Positions 1 to 9,772 of a stretch of DNA of 64,000 nucleotides are shown here, piece after piece. The stretch covers positions 62,001 through 126,000 of the forward strand of contig LUUF01000083.1 in assembly GCA_001644045.1 (NCBI GenBank). Direction: 5' to 3'. The position numbers and the translations under genes are program-made. Each line of letters begins with the position of its first letter. Position 1 is the stretch's first letter. The notes beneath the pieces were generated by a model. The model worked only from the letters and a program-made list of their open reading frames with translations, had not been told where the DNA came from and did not search any database. This stretch comes from Methylomonas methanica. Its GTDB lineage: Bacteria; Pseudomonadota; Gammaproteobacteria; Methylococcales; Methylomonadaceae.

Positions 1-28
1 AGCGTGCTCGTATTCCCGCCTGCGGGCA

Positions 29-86
29 ATACCGCTCCCTCTCCTTTATGCCCTGCGGGTACGCGAGGAGCGGGAGCTTTTACGAC
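29..86. repeat. GC-rich palindromic repeat, left copy
   Basis: A palindromic GC-rich stretch. Its core at 46-63 (TTATGCCCTGCGGGTACG) occurs as an exact 18-bp inverted copy at 908-925, so the two copies bracket the gene at 225-845. It belongs to the family of CTCCCTCTCC/GGGAGAGGG elements found several more times in this window. Positions 87-224 hold nothing else I recognise. Confidence 0.6.
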
Positions 87-224
87 AACCTTCGGGGGGA
101 GAAGTAGTAATCAGCCAGCGGTTGGAAAAAGATGCTGGATGGTTGAACAACCGAGGCCCCCTTGCTTCATCGTTCCCGCAAAAGCGGGAACCCAGACAAT
201 CAAGCTCTCCAAAAACCAACGCAG

Positions 225-845
225 TCAAGGCGCACAATTTACCACCAGCTCGTCGCTATATTGACCAACCTCGGCGTCTTTCAAGATATAAACCGCCGTA
301 TACCGACGTAATTCCGGCTTGCCGGCAACCAGCAAAGGCCTATTATCGACATAAGGCGGTATCGTATCTCTTGCCAAAAATACAAACTCCGACTCGCCCT
401 CGCGCTGGCAATAAATATTGATCCCATCGCTCCTGGATTTAACAAAATTCAGCACCACCACGCCGCCCGTTTGATCTACACCGGTTAAAACCGGTTTGGC
501 TTCGGCAAGCTTGGTCGTGTCTTCCGAACCGATGATGCCCAATAAATTACCCAATGCATCGGAATAAGCCGGATGCGCCTTGATTCGCCTGACTAAAGCC
601 CTGGTCTTGCCTTGTATATTATTGACGCTGGCCGTCTTGGCGGCCGTGGCATGTCTGGCTGCCGCAGAAGCGGCATTGCCTTCGCTGATCTTGTCGTGCA
701 ATTCCTGGTTATCGCTTTCGACACCGGTAATATCTTCCGCGGATAAGCCTAATTCCGCCAGTCGGGTGGCGAGATTTGCCTTAAAACGATCATGCCAAAC
801 CAATAAATCGTTATCGGAATGCGGAAAGTAGTCGGATTTAGCCAT
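225..845 (-). CDS. Hypothetical protein, 206 aa
   Basis: I do not recognise a named family with certainty. There is no signal peptide or membrane segment, so the protein is probably cytoplasmic. The N-terminal half (residues about 10-110) is rich in Ala and charged residues and likely helical. The C-terminal part (about 125-206) has alternating hydrophobic residues resembling a fibronectin-III-like beta domain (VVVLNFVKSRSDGINIY, then RYTAVYILKDAEVGQYSD). The ATG is preceded on the minus strand by a good ribosome-binding site (AAGGAGAATTC), which supports this start. The gene stands alone between inverted copies of an 18-bp repeat, which suggests it may have moved as a unit. Function unknown. 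Confidence 0.75.
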   Translation of the reverse strand: MAKSDYFPHSDNDLLVWHDRFKANLATRLAELGLSAEDITGVESDNQELHDKISEGNAASAAARHATAAKTASVNNIQGKTRALVRRIKAHPAYSDALGNLLGIIGSEDTTKLAEAKPVLTGVDQTGGVVVLNFVKSRSDGINIYCQREGESEFVFLARDTIPPYVDNRPLLVAGKPELRRYTAVYILKDAEVGQYSDELVVNCAP

Positions 846-897
846 ATTGAATTCTCCTTGCTGTTAAAAGAGGGAACCTTAAAAAATAAAAATGCTT

Positions 898-1003
898 CTT
901 CTCCCTCCGTACCCGCAGGGCATAACGGAGAAGGTTGGGGTGAGGGAATTAAAATCAATAAGTTACATTCTTCACCCTAACCCTCTTCAGGAGGGAGAGA
1001 GGA
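898..1003. repeat. Pair of oppositely oriented palindromic repeats
   Basis: Two elements face each other: 898-948 (a stem ending in GGTTGGGGTGAGGG) and 970-1003 (TTCACCCTAACCCTC followed by GGAGGGAGAG). The first contains, at 908-925, the exact inverse of the 18-bp core at 46-63. Head-to-head pairs of this kind are typical of intergenic REP/MITE-like elements. Confidence 0.6.
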
Positions 1004-1144
1004 TTTTTAGAGGTTTCCAAAATGCAATACCGCACAGTTATCGGCGCGGCAGACTCCACCGTAGAACCGACCGAAGCAATCGGCAAAATACTAACGGCTT
1101 AAATAATTCTATATACATTTTAAGACGCCCTACAAGTCTTTGGC

Positions 1145-1312
1145 GGTGCGGCTAAATGTCGCGTCGGTACCCACGATACGTTCATGGGCACCGATAAAAC
1201 ACCTGGTGGCGTCCACGGAAGACTCAGCGGTACCGACAAAAGGCCTGGCGGTAACCACAGAAGATTCAGCGGTACCGACCAAGTGTCCGGCGGTGCCAAC
1301 TGAGGCTTATGG
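1145..1312. repeat. 42-bp tandem repeat, about four diverged units
   Basis: Units of 42 bp can be laid out at 1145-1186 (most diverged), 1187-1228, 1229-1270 and 1271-1312. The middle two start GG(C/T)ACCGA(T/C)A and end GA(C/T)TCAGC. As 42 is 14 codons, the array stays open on the plus strand (1140-1334) and would read as a repeated Thr/Val/Pro-rich peptide (EDSAVPTKGLAV, EDSAVPTKCPAV). There is no convincing ribosome-binding site or protein context, so it may be a gene remnant. Confidence 0.55.
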
Positions 1313-1974
1313 CGTACCCAAAATTCCTCTGTGAATGCCCATGAATGGTCCAGGAACGTCAGAAAACAGGCTTGGGTGCACCATTAAGATTTAATTAAAA
1401 TAAAAAAATGGTTTGGTTATCAAGCCATTATGTTTTAGGCTGTACCTAGCCTCTAATATCATCCGCTTATAATTCGACACGCTAGGCCCGGCCAGACAGC
1501 TTGATATACACGTCAACCGTACTGGACTCGCCAAACCGAACGAACTGTAAACATTGAAGGCGCATAGCAATAAAACCTGGATGGGTACATTAACTGCCAT
1601 TGTCGACGTGTGTCATCGAGATAGGCTGTAACCAACACATTTCAACAGCATGTCAGAGCGGCGCGCTTTAGTTCAAATGCTAGACCAACGCACCAAATTG
1701 GCTCGTCAAAATTAACTACAACCTGACTGCGGTTGAAAAAGCGTTATTGGAGAGGTTCCGTATTTCGTTATTCAAAAGAGCTGCTAGTATTGTTTACGTA
1801 TTGGCGACACAGACTTTATGGAATAGCCCGCTGTTGACCCAATCCTGAAATAATTTCTACGTATCTTCGTAACCAAGGACCGGAACACTACCCCTCAAAT
1901 ATTAACTGAATTAGCTGACTGTATTCCGTGGTCTGTCAGGCTATTGGAGCATGAGTTAATAAAAGGAGAAAAAA
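1313..1974. other. Intergenic region without a recognisable gene
   Basis: About 660 bp with no reading frame I can support. It lies upstream of the first beta-helix gene and must hold its promoter, but I cannot point to clear -35/-10 boxes. The only firm signal is the AAGGAGA ribosome-binding site just before the ATG at 1975. The region is AT-richer than the housekeeping part of the window. Confidence 0.5.
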
Positions 1975-4083
1975 ATGTTATCTAAACTCGTCATCACACT
2001 AACATTCGTGACGTTCTGCTCCACAGCAATGGCACAAGATTTTTACGTATCGCCCTCGGGCAGCGACAGTCTTAATGGCCTGTCCCCCAGAGCCAACTTC
2101 TGGACCAAAACCGGCCCTTTCAAAACCCTGGCTCGTGCCCAGAAAGCTATCCGACAAATAAAAGCAGCTGGTAAATTTAATGAAGCTATTACTATTCATG
2201 TGGGTAAGGGAGAATACCAATTACAATCCGCACTGGAGCTTAATAGCAACGATTCTGGATTACCTGGCCAAGAAATTCTTTGGGAAGGAGAAAAAGATGC
2301 CAGTATAATTTCCGGCGGTATCATTCTAAAATATTGCGATCCATATGATGCGGCAAATCCCAATAAAATCTTAAGCTGCCCTGTCAACAATGGGATTCTG
2401 GCTAATATTAAAAATGAAGATATTGATCGTATTGCCGGCAATGTACTTAAGTTCGAGCTTTTTATAGATAACCAACGTATGCATTTAGCTCGATGGCCAG
2501 ATTATGATTGGGCTCATATCAAAGCGCCGCTAAATACCAATACTAAATTTAGTGTTTTCGAAGACATTCCAAATTTTCAAGGCAGTCTAAACGATGTTCA
2601 GGCTCATATTTTTGCGGGTAACGACACATTCGACCAATATTTGGGCGTGGCATCGACAGATATTATCAATAACAAGATTACGCTATCCTCTGAAACAAAA
2701 GACAACTTAGCCAGCGGAAGACGTTTTTATTTGCAAAATATTATGTCAGCACTAAACTCTCATGGAGAATGGTTTTATGACAAAACAAGAAGTAGAATTT
2801 TATACATTCCTCCACTTAACGAGGAACCGAAAGAAATTACAGTTTCTTCAGCTTTAAATCTAATAAGCATGAGGGATGCTAGCCACATAAAATTCAACAA
2901 CTTGATATTTCGATACAGCACCGGGCACGCAATACGAATTGACCAATCAGACGCAATTTCTCTGAATAACTTGGAAATTAATAATATAGGCGGCGTAGCG
3001 ATACGTGCACCCAATAGTAGCAATGTAATTATTTCTAATAATCATATTTACGACACCGGGCAAGGTGGCATTTTAGTCTCTGGAGGCGATAGACCAACGC
3101 TACAAGAGTCAGGAAATTTAATTGAGAATAACTATATTCACAATTACGATACCATTTTGTTCAACAATTCACCTGCTATCGATATTGGTGGGGTGGGGGC
3201 ATTAGTATCTAAAAACCTGATTAAAAATAGTTTTGGTAACGCTATTGTTCTTACAGGAAACGATCATCTAATCGAAAAAAATGAAATTTCGCAAATATGC
3301 CAGCAGTCTGCCGATTGTGGTGCCATACATTCTGGAAAAGACTGGACCTATCGAGGCAATATTATTCAATACAATTACCTTCATAATTTTAGCGGATATG
3401 AATTGGATAAAGCAACTCTTAACATTGCCAAAAATACTATCAATTATATACGTTCAGGTGCTCGAGGCATTTATTTAGACGACGGAGTTAGTGGCTTTAC
3501 GGTGTTTGGAAATATTTTAGACAGTGCCGACTCAATGTCGATTCAAATTGGCGGCGGCCGTGATAATCGTATAGAAAACAATTTCATTAGAACTAATGCA
3601 CATGCAATAACGGTCGATCATCGCTGGTCCAGCTTTAATTGGAATGACCTTAGAAATACCTTAAAAACAATGCCCATTAATAGTCCGCTCTGGAAAAACA
3701 AATATCCCGAACTTGGCCGACCAATGAACAATGACACTTGGCCAGAAGGAAACCGAATTCAACGGAACGTGATTATTTCAACCGCAACAAAAAGCCATAC
3801 ACTTCAATACCTTATACCCACAAAAGGAAATGTTATTTCTGATAATATTCTATGGCATACCAACTTTGACATACGGGTAGATTACAAGATCTTAGACAAT
3901 CTAATCCCTAATAAGAGTCTGCCACTATGGACAGACTGGGTTAATGAGGGCATAGAGGTTAACAGCCTTTATACTGACCCTTGTCTTAACAATTCAGCTG
4001 GCATATTAAGCTTAACTTGCGCAAACTCACCAATAACTAAAATAGGCTTCCAAGCCATCCCAAGCGACATCGGACTTAATTAA
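1975..4083 (+). CDS. Secreted right-handed beta-helix protein, GH141-like
   Basis: A 702-aa exported protein. Residues 1-20 are a signal peptide (LVITLTFVTFCSTAMA, cleavage near AQD). The mature start FYVSPSGSD, the following KTLARAQKAI, the segment LFIDNQRMHLARWPD near 165 and GEWFYD near 265 are hallmarks of the parallel beta-helix group that includes GH141 glycoside hydrolases. Repeated short N-rich rungs follow (NNHIYDTG, NNYIHNY, LIEKNEI). It sits beside an exopolysaccharide locus, so a role in trimming or modifying that polymer in the periplasm or outside the cell is inferred. AAGGAGA precedes the ATG. A close paralogue follows at 4395. Confidence 0.8.
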   Translation: MLSKLVITLTFVTFCSTAMAQDFYVSPSGSDSLNGLSPRANFWTKTGPFKTLARAQKAIRQIKAAGKFNEAITIHVGKGEYQLQSALELNSNDSGLPGQEILWEGEKDASIISGGIILKYCDPYDAANPNKILSCPVNNGILANIKNEDIDRIAGNVLKFELFIDNQRMHLARWPDYDWAHIKAPLNTNTKFSVFEDIPNFQGSLNDVQAHIFAGNDTFDQYLGVASTDIINNKITLSSETKDNLASGRRFYLQNIMSALNSHGEWFYDKTRSRILYIPPLNEEPKEITVSSALNLISMRDASHIKFNNLIFRYSTGHAIRIDQSDAISLNNLEINNIGGVAIRAPNSSNVIISNNHIYDTGQGGILVSGGDRPTLQESGNLIENNYIHNYDTILFNNSPAIDIGGVGALVSKNLIKNSFGNAIVLTGNDHLIEKNEISQICQQSADCGAIHSGKDWTYRGNIIQYNYLHNFSGYELDKATLNIAKNTINYIRSGARGIYLDDGVSGFTVFGNILDSADSMSIQIGGGRDNRIENNFIRTNAHAITVDHRWSSFNWNDLRNTLKTMPINSPLWKNKYPELGRPMNNDTWPEGNRIQRNVIISTATKSHTLQYLIPTKGNVISDNILWHTNFDIRVDYKILDNLIPNKSLPLWTDWVNEGIEVNSLYTDPCLNNSAGILSLTCANSPITKIGFQAIPSDIGLN

Positions 4084-4104
4084 CCCAATTTTCAGATTTT
4101 TCTT

Positions 4105-4140
4105 TATCTCCTCGCTGTAACACGGCGTAGCGAGGAGATA
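4105..4140 (+). terminator. Hairpin after first beta-helix gene
   Basis: A perfect 12-bp inverted repeat (TATCTCCTCGCT at 4105-4116, AGCGAGGAGATA at 4129-4140) with a 12-nt loop lies 22 bp after the stop codon. No strong T run follows, so it may be a weak terminator or an mRNA-stabilising structure. The rest of the gap up to 4394 shows nothing else I can name. Confidence 0.5.
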
Positions 4141-4394
4141 TATTACCATATACGATTCTTAATTTTATAAGCACATACTTTTTACTCAGCTTATAAAACT
4201 CTAACTTTTCGTAGAATCTGATATGCAGACTATTGAAATATATTTATGAATAAAATTGCATAGATAATCCTCATTACTTAAGCGATGCTTTAGTTGAAAA
4301 AATTCATGCGACTCTGCCCAACCTACTTTGAACCAGCATAGGCATCGCACATATCCTCAGACTTCTTGACGTATTCTCATATCCGGAGAGAGCC

Positions 4395-6476
4395 ATGTTA
4401 ATTAAATTAATTATAACTTTAGCACTGCTGTGTTTTTCCCACACAGCGACGTCCTTAGATTTATACGTTGCTCCCTCAGGAAACGATCACGCTGACGGGT
4501 TATCTTTAAAGCAAACCATAAACGGATTGAATGGTCCATTTCAAACTCTTGCTAGGGCACAACAAGCCATCAGGGAATTAAAAAAAACCAATACGTTTTC
4601 AGAGCCCGTAACAGTTCATGTTCAAGGCGGGATATATCCACTGCAAAAAACTTTGGTATTTGACATCAGGGACTCAGGTTTTGATGGAAGAGAAATCCTC
4701 TGGCAATCCGAAAATGGGCCTGCAATCATTAGTGGCGGATTGATTTTACAAGACTGTGCTAAAGGTGACGATAACATCTGGGCATGCCCCGGTTCTGGCT
4801 TTGAATTGGCCAGTATTAAATATACTAATACGGACCGAAAAAAAGGCAATATCCCAGGCTTTGAGTTATTTATAGATCAACAACCCATGCATCTCGCTCG
4901 TTGGCCAAACTCAGACTGGGCGCATATAAAACTTCCGCTCGACGAAAATACTAAATTCAGCAGCATAGAAAAACTACCTTCACTAGAATCCGATCAGATT
5001 AATACACAAGTGCATATTATGTCTGGTAATGATTGGTACGATCAGTATATAGGTTTAGAATCAGCGGATCAAAGTCAAAACAAAATAACACTATCAGGAA
5101 AAACGAAATATCCATTTAGTAGTGGTCGCAGATTTTATCTACAGAACATCAAATCCGAGCTCGATGCGCCTGGTGAATGGTTTTACGACCTAAAAACTAA
5201 TAGAATACTTTTCATCCCCCCAAACAACACCAAGCCAAATGAAATAATTATATCGACTCTACATAGCCTAATAGCCATTAAGGGCGCAAATCATATTAGC
5301 TTTAGAGGTTTGACATTTAGATACTGCACTGGAATAGCGATTAATGCCGATAAATCTAGCAACTTATTATTTGACCACATAGAAATTAGCAACGTCGGCG
5401 GCAGAGCGATAGAAACGAAAAACAGCAGTTATATCAATATATCAAACAGCCATATATACAATACAGGCGAGGGGGGAATACTAGTAACCGGTGGAGATAG
5501 AAACACATTACAATCGGGAAAAAATCTTATATTTAATAACCATATTCATGATTTTGGCAGAGTATTACTCACTTTTACAGCGGCAATTGAAGTGTTCGGG
5601 GTCGGTAGCAATATTTCACACAACCTAGTTGAACAAGGCCCTGGAACAGGAGTATTCATAAACGGAAACGATCACCTATTTGAAAAAAACGAAGTTCATC
5701 ATGTTTGTGAACAAGAGTCTGACTGTGGAGCAATATATTCTGGTAGAGACTGGACATATCGGGGTAACGTCGTTCGATACAATAGTATTCATGATTTGTT
5801 TGGATACGGCTTAAAAAACGTAAATATCGCTAATGATACAGTCGTCTATGCAAGGCCAGATGGTGTACGTGGCGTTTATCTGGATGATTCGGTCAGCGGG
5901 TTTAGCGTGATAGGCAATTTGTTTAATAACGCTGGCGTCATGGCAATCCAGCTTGGAAGTGGGCGCGACAATATCATTGAAAACAACTTAATTAGCACTG
6001 ACTCCTATGCAATATGGGTAGACAATCGCATCGCTGGTGATGAGCTTAAAAAGCATCTTTCTCAAGTTCCTTACCAGAGCCACATCTGGCTTACAAAGTA
6101 CCCCCAACTGGGCCTGCCAATGTTGAACCAAAACTGGCCAGAAGGTAACGTAATAAAACGAAATATTATTCTGTCTACAAAGCCTGGCGGCTTCGCCCTG
6201 CGCTATTTCATGCCTAAACAAAGTAACATCCTGGCTAACAATCTGGTATGGAGCACAACAGGCCAACTCAACGTCGATTACCACGTTTTGGATAGCCTAC
6301 CTAAACGCAGCGGCACCAGTTGGCAGGAATGGGTTGCAGAAGACGTTGAGCAGGACAGTGTCTATGCAGACCCTTGCGTTAATATTACAGGTAATCAGGT
6401 TACATTTTGCGCACAATCGGCCGCAAAAAAGATTGGCTTTGAGAGCATACCTTCGGATATCGGTCTAATGAAATAG
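4395..6476 (+). CDS. Secreted right-handed beta-helix protein, GH141-like (paralogue)
   Basis: A 693-aa paralogue of the preceding gene, similar along its full length. It has a signal peptide (LIITLALLCFSHTATS), then LYVAPSGND, FQTLARAQQAI, the LFIDQQPMHLARWPN segment, GEWFYD, and the beta-helix rungs. The pair shares the short conserved stretch SDCGAI(H/Y)SG(K/R)DWTYRGN, so this is probably part of the substrate-binding face. Tandem duplication followed by divergence is likely; the copies could act on different linkages of the polymer made by the genes to the right. GGAGAG lies just upstream of the ATG. Substrate unknown. Confidence 0.8.
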   Translation: MLIKLIITLALLCFSHTATSLDLYVAPSGNDHADGLSLKQTINGLNGPFQTLARAQQAIRELKKTNTFSEPVTVHVQGGIYPLQKTLVFDIRDSGFDGREILWQSENGPAIISGGLILQDCAKGDDNIWACPGSGFELASIKYTNTDRKKGNIPGFELFIDQQPMHLARWPNSDWAHIKLPLDENTKFSSIEKLPSLESDQINTQVHIMSGNDWYDQYIGLESADQSQNKITLSGKTKYPFSSGRRFYLQNIKSELDAPGEWFYDLKTNRILFIPPNNTKPNEIIISTLHSLIAIKGANHISFRGLTFRYCTGIAINADKSSNLLFDHIEISNVGGRAIETKNSSYINISNSHIYNTGEGGILVTGGDRNTLQSGKNLIFNNHIHDFGRVLLTFTAAIEVFGVGSNISHNLVEQGPGTGVFINGNDHLFEKNEVHHVCEQESDCGAIYSGRDWTYRGNVVRYNSIHDLFGYGLKNVNIANDTVVYARPDGVRGVYLDDSVSGFSVIGNLFNNAGVMAIQLGSGRDNIIENNLISTDSYAIWVDNRIAGDELKKHLSQVPYQSHIWLTKYPQLGLPMLNQNWPEGNVIKRNIILSTKPGGFALRYFMPKQSNILANNLVWSTTGQLNVDYHVLDSLPKRSGTSWQEWVAEDVEQDSVYADPCVNITGNQVTFCAQSAAKKIGFESIPSDIGLMK

Positions 6477-6656
6477 TTGGGATAAAACAACTTGCCAATG
6501 GCCGATAGAGTGACAGATTTTAAAGCTGCTCCCGTGATAAATCGGAAAGATGGTTATCAATCTGGCATATATGCCAAAATCAATATAACATAGCGATCTA
6601 TTTGATCGGATTACCCAACAATCACTGATATTTTTTATAACATTAAGGACTAACTA

Positions 6657-7271
6657 ATGAAATTAAATCTTGGATGCGGACCTCAAGTGCCTGACGGATG
6701 GATCAATGTGGACTATGCGTTGGGAGCCCGATTCATGAAGATTCCTTTTTTTCAAACATTTAATAAAAAGATAAAACTATTTGATCTGGACTGGAACGAT
6801 AAGATATATCTTTATGACTTAACCAAGAAATTTCCTTGGACTGACTCAAGTGTCGATATAGTATATAGCTCTCATACATTAGAACACTTTTCTAGGGATG
6901 ATGGCCGAAGATTTTTGACAGAATGCCATAGAGTTCTTCGCAAAAATGGGATTATTCGTATTGTTGTCCCAGATCTTAAACATTTTGTAGGCGAGTATAT
7001 TGAGGGGCGAATTCTAGCTGATGACTTTGTAGAAAAACTCGATGTGCTATATAGAAACAGTAATAATGCACTTAAGAGTCGATTATCTCCATTCATTCAA
7101 TTCCCGCACAAATGCATGTACGACAATCAGAGATTATTGGAAATTCTTACTGAAATAGGTTTTGACGCAAGAATTCGAGCTGGATTCGATAGTGACATTA
7201 GCGATATTCGCTTAGTCGAATTGGAAGGACGCACTGAAAATGCAGCAATTGTAGAAGGAGTTAAACGTTGA
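6657..7271 (+). CDS. Class I SAM-dependent methyltransferase
   Basis: A 204-aa cytoplasmic protein with the Methyltransf_11-type core. KLNLGCGPQ at residues 2-10 is the SAM-binding motif I, followed by GWINVDY; VDIVYSSHTLEHF is the motif around the post-II strand; HRVLRKNGIIRIVVPDL is the motif III region. AAGGA lies 8 bp before the ATG. It follows the beta-helix genes on the same strand and faces a run of glycosyltransferases. A role in methylating a sugar of the local polysaccharide is therefore likely but unproven. Such enzymes are common in O-antigen and capsule clusters. Confidence 0.8.
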   Translation: MKLNLGCGPQVPDGWINVDYALGARFMKIPFFQTFNKKIKLFDLDWNDKIYLYDLTKKFPWTDSSVDIVYSSHTLEHFSRDDGRRFLTECHRVLRKNGIIRIVVPDLKHFVGEYIEGRILADDFVEKLDVLYRNSNNALKSRLSPFIQFPHKCMYDNQRLLEILTEIGFDARIRAGFDSDISDIRLVELEGRTENAAIVEGVKR

Positions 7272-7444
7272 TTCAGTGCCTGCGAATAAACACAGTGAAA
7301 TATGGAGAGTGTAGTGAATATTCAGCGGGCAATAAAACTCATATGAGCTTTCTTCTCAGAAATGCGAGCTTAGTTGCACTTCCAGTGGATATTTTCACAA
7401 AGCCCTGTGAGCATTGAAACCCATATCACGAGTACTACAACATT

Positions 7445-8614
7445 CTAACGAGCGGCATTTTCATAAATAGTTATTAGATCGGAATAGTTTCGTTCTGCCG
7501 TATATTTTTCAAGGAAAGTGCGTCTGGCGTTTATACCTAGCTTTTGCGTTTGCAGCGGATTCTCCAGCAGCCATTTCGCCTTGCTAGCTAAATCATCCGC
7601 GTCGCCTGGCGTGAACAGCAAGCCGGTTTCCCCATCCTTGATAATATCCGCCATGCTGCCTAATCTGGATGCTAAAACCGGCAAGCCATGCGCGAAGGCC
7701 TCGACCAACACCAATGGAAAACCTTCATACCATTCGGAAGGCAATACCAGAAATTTAGCCTGCCGCATCAATCGGCTGATATCGTCAGCATTTAGCCTAC
7801 CTAAGGGGGCAATGTTGCGAATATCTATTAGCAAATTCTGCAATGGACCAACGCCTGCCATCTTTAACAAAGACTGGTCATTTACTAACCGCCAGGCACG
7901 AATCAAGGTTTTGATACCCTTCTCTTCGCTAATACGTCCAACAAACAAGGCAAAGCCAGGATTCGTGGCGTCAGGGCCAGTTGATTCTAACTGCAAAGGA
8001 TCATGCAAGAAATTGGCTTTTACCGCGATTTTATCGGCCGGGAACCCAGCTTCGATAAACTTGTTTTTAGCAAAATCCGTCAAAGCTATAAAGCGGTCGA
8101 CCTTGTGCAGCCAAGTACCCAGATGACGATGTTGCGACACCATATGCGCAACTACAAGACTTCCCAGCTTTGAGCCCCGATAACAGCCATACCACGCCGC
8201 TTGATAGGGGGAGCCTGAAATACATAGTTCGCAAACTTTACCGTCCCGCATCAGCATTGAACCGGGACATATCGGTCTGTAATTGTGCAGGGTCTGAACC
8301 ACTGGTATGCCTTCGTCCAAGCAAGCGTCATAAATCGAAGGGCTGATTTGCGGAAAAATGTTATGCACATGGACTATATCGGGCTGGAAATTGTGCAAGA
8401 TATTCTGTGCAACCGACCGATTAAGAGACGAATAGTTGGTAGACAATGCCGTCTTAAGCTTCCCTGACAACCCGGCGGGCAAGTCTTTATTGTCAACACT
8501 CCATAATTGCACGTCGTGCCCTCGTTGGCGCAACAGCATGATTTCCGCAGCGACAACATTATCTTCCCCCCCGGCTTGTTGATAATAATTATGGACAAAT
8601 AGGATTTTTAGCAT
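7445..8614 (-). CDS. Glycosyltransferase family 4
   Basis: A 389-aa GT-B-fold enzyme. The N-terminal domain begins KILFVHNYYQQAGGEDN, typical of GT4 acceptor domains, and PDIVHVHNIFPQISPSIYD follows. The C-terminal donor domain has FVGRISEEKGIKTLI and the nucleotide-sugar motif LPSEWYEGFPLVLVEAFAHGLPV, with the EX7E glutamates. I take the ATG at 8614 rather than a TTG 18 bp upstream, because MLKILFVHNY matches the usual family start; neither has a strong ribosome-binding site. It is the most distal gene of the minus-strand polysaccharide run and should add one sugar to the lipid-linked repeat unit. Donor unknown. Confidence 0.85.
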   Translation of the reverse strand: MLKILFVHNYYQQAGGEDNVVAAEIMLLRQRGHDVQLWSVDNKDLPAGLSGKLKTALSTNYSSLNRSVAQNILHNFQPDIVHVHNIFPQISPSIYDACLDEGIPVVQTLHNYRPICPGSMLMRDGKVCELCISGSPYQAAWYGCYRGSKLGSLVVAHMVSQHRHLGTWLHKVDRFIALTDFAKNKFIEAGFPADKIAVKANFLHDPLQLESTGPDATNPGFALFVGRISEEKGIKTLIRAWRLVNDQSLLKMAGVGPLQNLLIDIRNIAPLGRLNADDISRLMRQAKFLVLPSEWYEGFPLVLVEAFAHGLPVLASRLGSMADIIKDGETGLLFTPGDADDLASKAKWLLENPLQTQKLGINARRTFLEKYTAERNYSDLITIYENAAR

Positions 8615-8777
8615 GGCTATTCGTGAAAACAAACTTGATTAAATAAAGTTGCCCAAATTGGCGCTCAGATAATTTCAAAATACCTATTATATTGAACTCA
8701 AACAAGTTTGCTCAGGCAAATAAAAGTAAATTGGTTATTTTAGAGTGTGTATAGAAAAAAGCATCGAAGAATTGTTG

Positions 8778-9689
8778 TTAAAGAAACTTTCTTTTTACGT
8801 GCTTGATAACTCTGGGCAAATAATACCTTCTCAAGTGTCCAAAGTTGGGTATGAAAGAGCTATAACAGATCAAACTACTTTTGAAGCCCTCCGACAAGTT
8901 AAAAAAACCGAATTGATTGATAAGAATATCGATCTGATTATCTGGGAAGGAGAAGCACTGATTATTCATTTGTCTTTTTTGCAAGTGAATATAGAGAAAC
9001 TCTTTCATTTCACCGCCTTGACTCACGCATTTTATTTTACCGTTTGACCACAGGAAATACTGTCCCCAACGGTTATCATGAGAAGTCATCGATAAAAATG
9101 CCGATTTCGGCGTGATATCGGCTACCAGTTCCTCACGGAATACTGGAAGGTTCAACATAGTAAAGATTTTATCAATTCCGCTCGTTTCATCGAAAAGGAA
9201 AAACTTATCATTCGAAAAAACCTCCCTATAATTTAGTGGGCCAAGAATACTTTTATAAATGCCATTCACTTCGGATAAGTTCTGGTAGAGACTTAGGTGG
9301 CCGCGTCGAAAAATCTTAACGTAATTGGCTTGCCGTGCAACATCAATTATCGGGGTTAAATCTCCGAACACCATGTCGAAATCGCAGTGTCCCCACCATT
9401 GGTATTCAGCAAAATAATCGGCAAACAGCACGCCAAACGCTGGGCGAAAATCGCATAGTTTGTAAGCGGACTTAAGGGCTATTGGAAATTCGAATTCGGC
9501 CTGAAAGCGAGCGTGAACTTCATGGAGAGTAGTTCGCACAAACCGGACATTTTGGGGAAGCTCATAGGGTACCTCAAAATCCACAAAGAATAGAAAATCC
9601 ACCGAAGGATTATTGCCGCAAGACTTCAAAAACAGGTCAAAGTACTTTGGGAGCATCCCAAAATAGATGTTCACTATGATAATTTTCAT
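8778..9689 (-). CDS. DUF6625-type glycosyltransferase
   Basis: A 303-aa protein that starts MKIIIVNIYFGMLPKYFDLF and carries HCDFDMVFGDL near residues 97-107, a DxD-like metal/nucleotide-sugar site in a GT-A type fold. The family (DUF6625) is common in O-antigen and capsule clusters. No signal peptide or membrane segment is seen. It lies between two GT4 genes in the same orientation. The plus-strand open frame inside its 3' end is a shadow. Predicted to transfer one sugar during repeat-unit assembly; the assignment comes from motif and context. Confidence 0.75.
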   Translation of the reverse strand: MKIIIVNIYFGMLPKYFDLFLKSCGNNPSVDFLFFVDFEVPYELPQNVRFVRTTLHEVHARFQAEFEFPIALKSAYKLCDFRPAFGVLFADYFAEYQWWGHCDFDMVFGDLTPIIDVARQANYVKIFRRGHLSLYQNLSEVNGIYKSILGPLNYREVFSNDKFFLFDETSGIDKIFTMLNLPVFREELVADITPKSAFLSMTSHDNRWGQYFLWSNGKIKCVSQGGEMKEFLYIHLQKRQMNNQCFSFPDNQIDILINQFGFFNLSEGFKSSLICYSSFIPNFGHLRRYYLPRVIKHVKRKFL

Positions 9690-9772
9690 TCTAGCCGCTC
9701 AATAATTAATTCCATAGGTGAAAAGTTTGGGGACTTGGAATACATCCGCATCCTATGTGATCATGATATTGG

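Noticed and set aside
5988-6284. 98-aa minus-strand frame inside the second beta-helix gene
   Set aside because: No start signal and no recognisable protein; the sense-strand gene is full length and strongly supported.
8745-9047. 100-aa plus-strand frame
   Set aside because: It overlaps the well-supported minus-strand DUF6625 gene and has no ribosome-binding site of its own.
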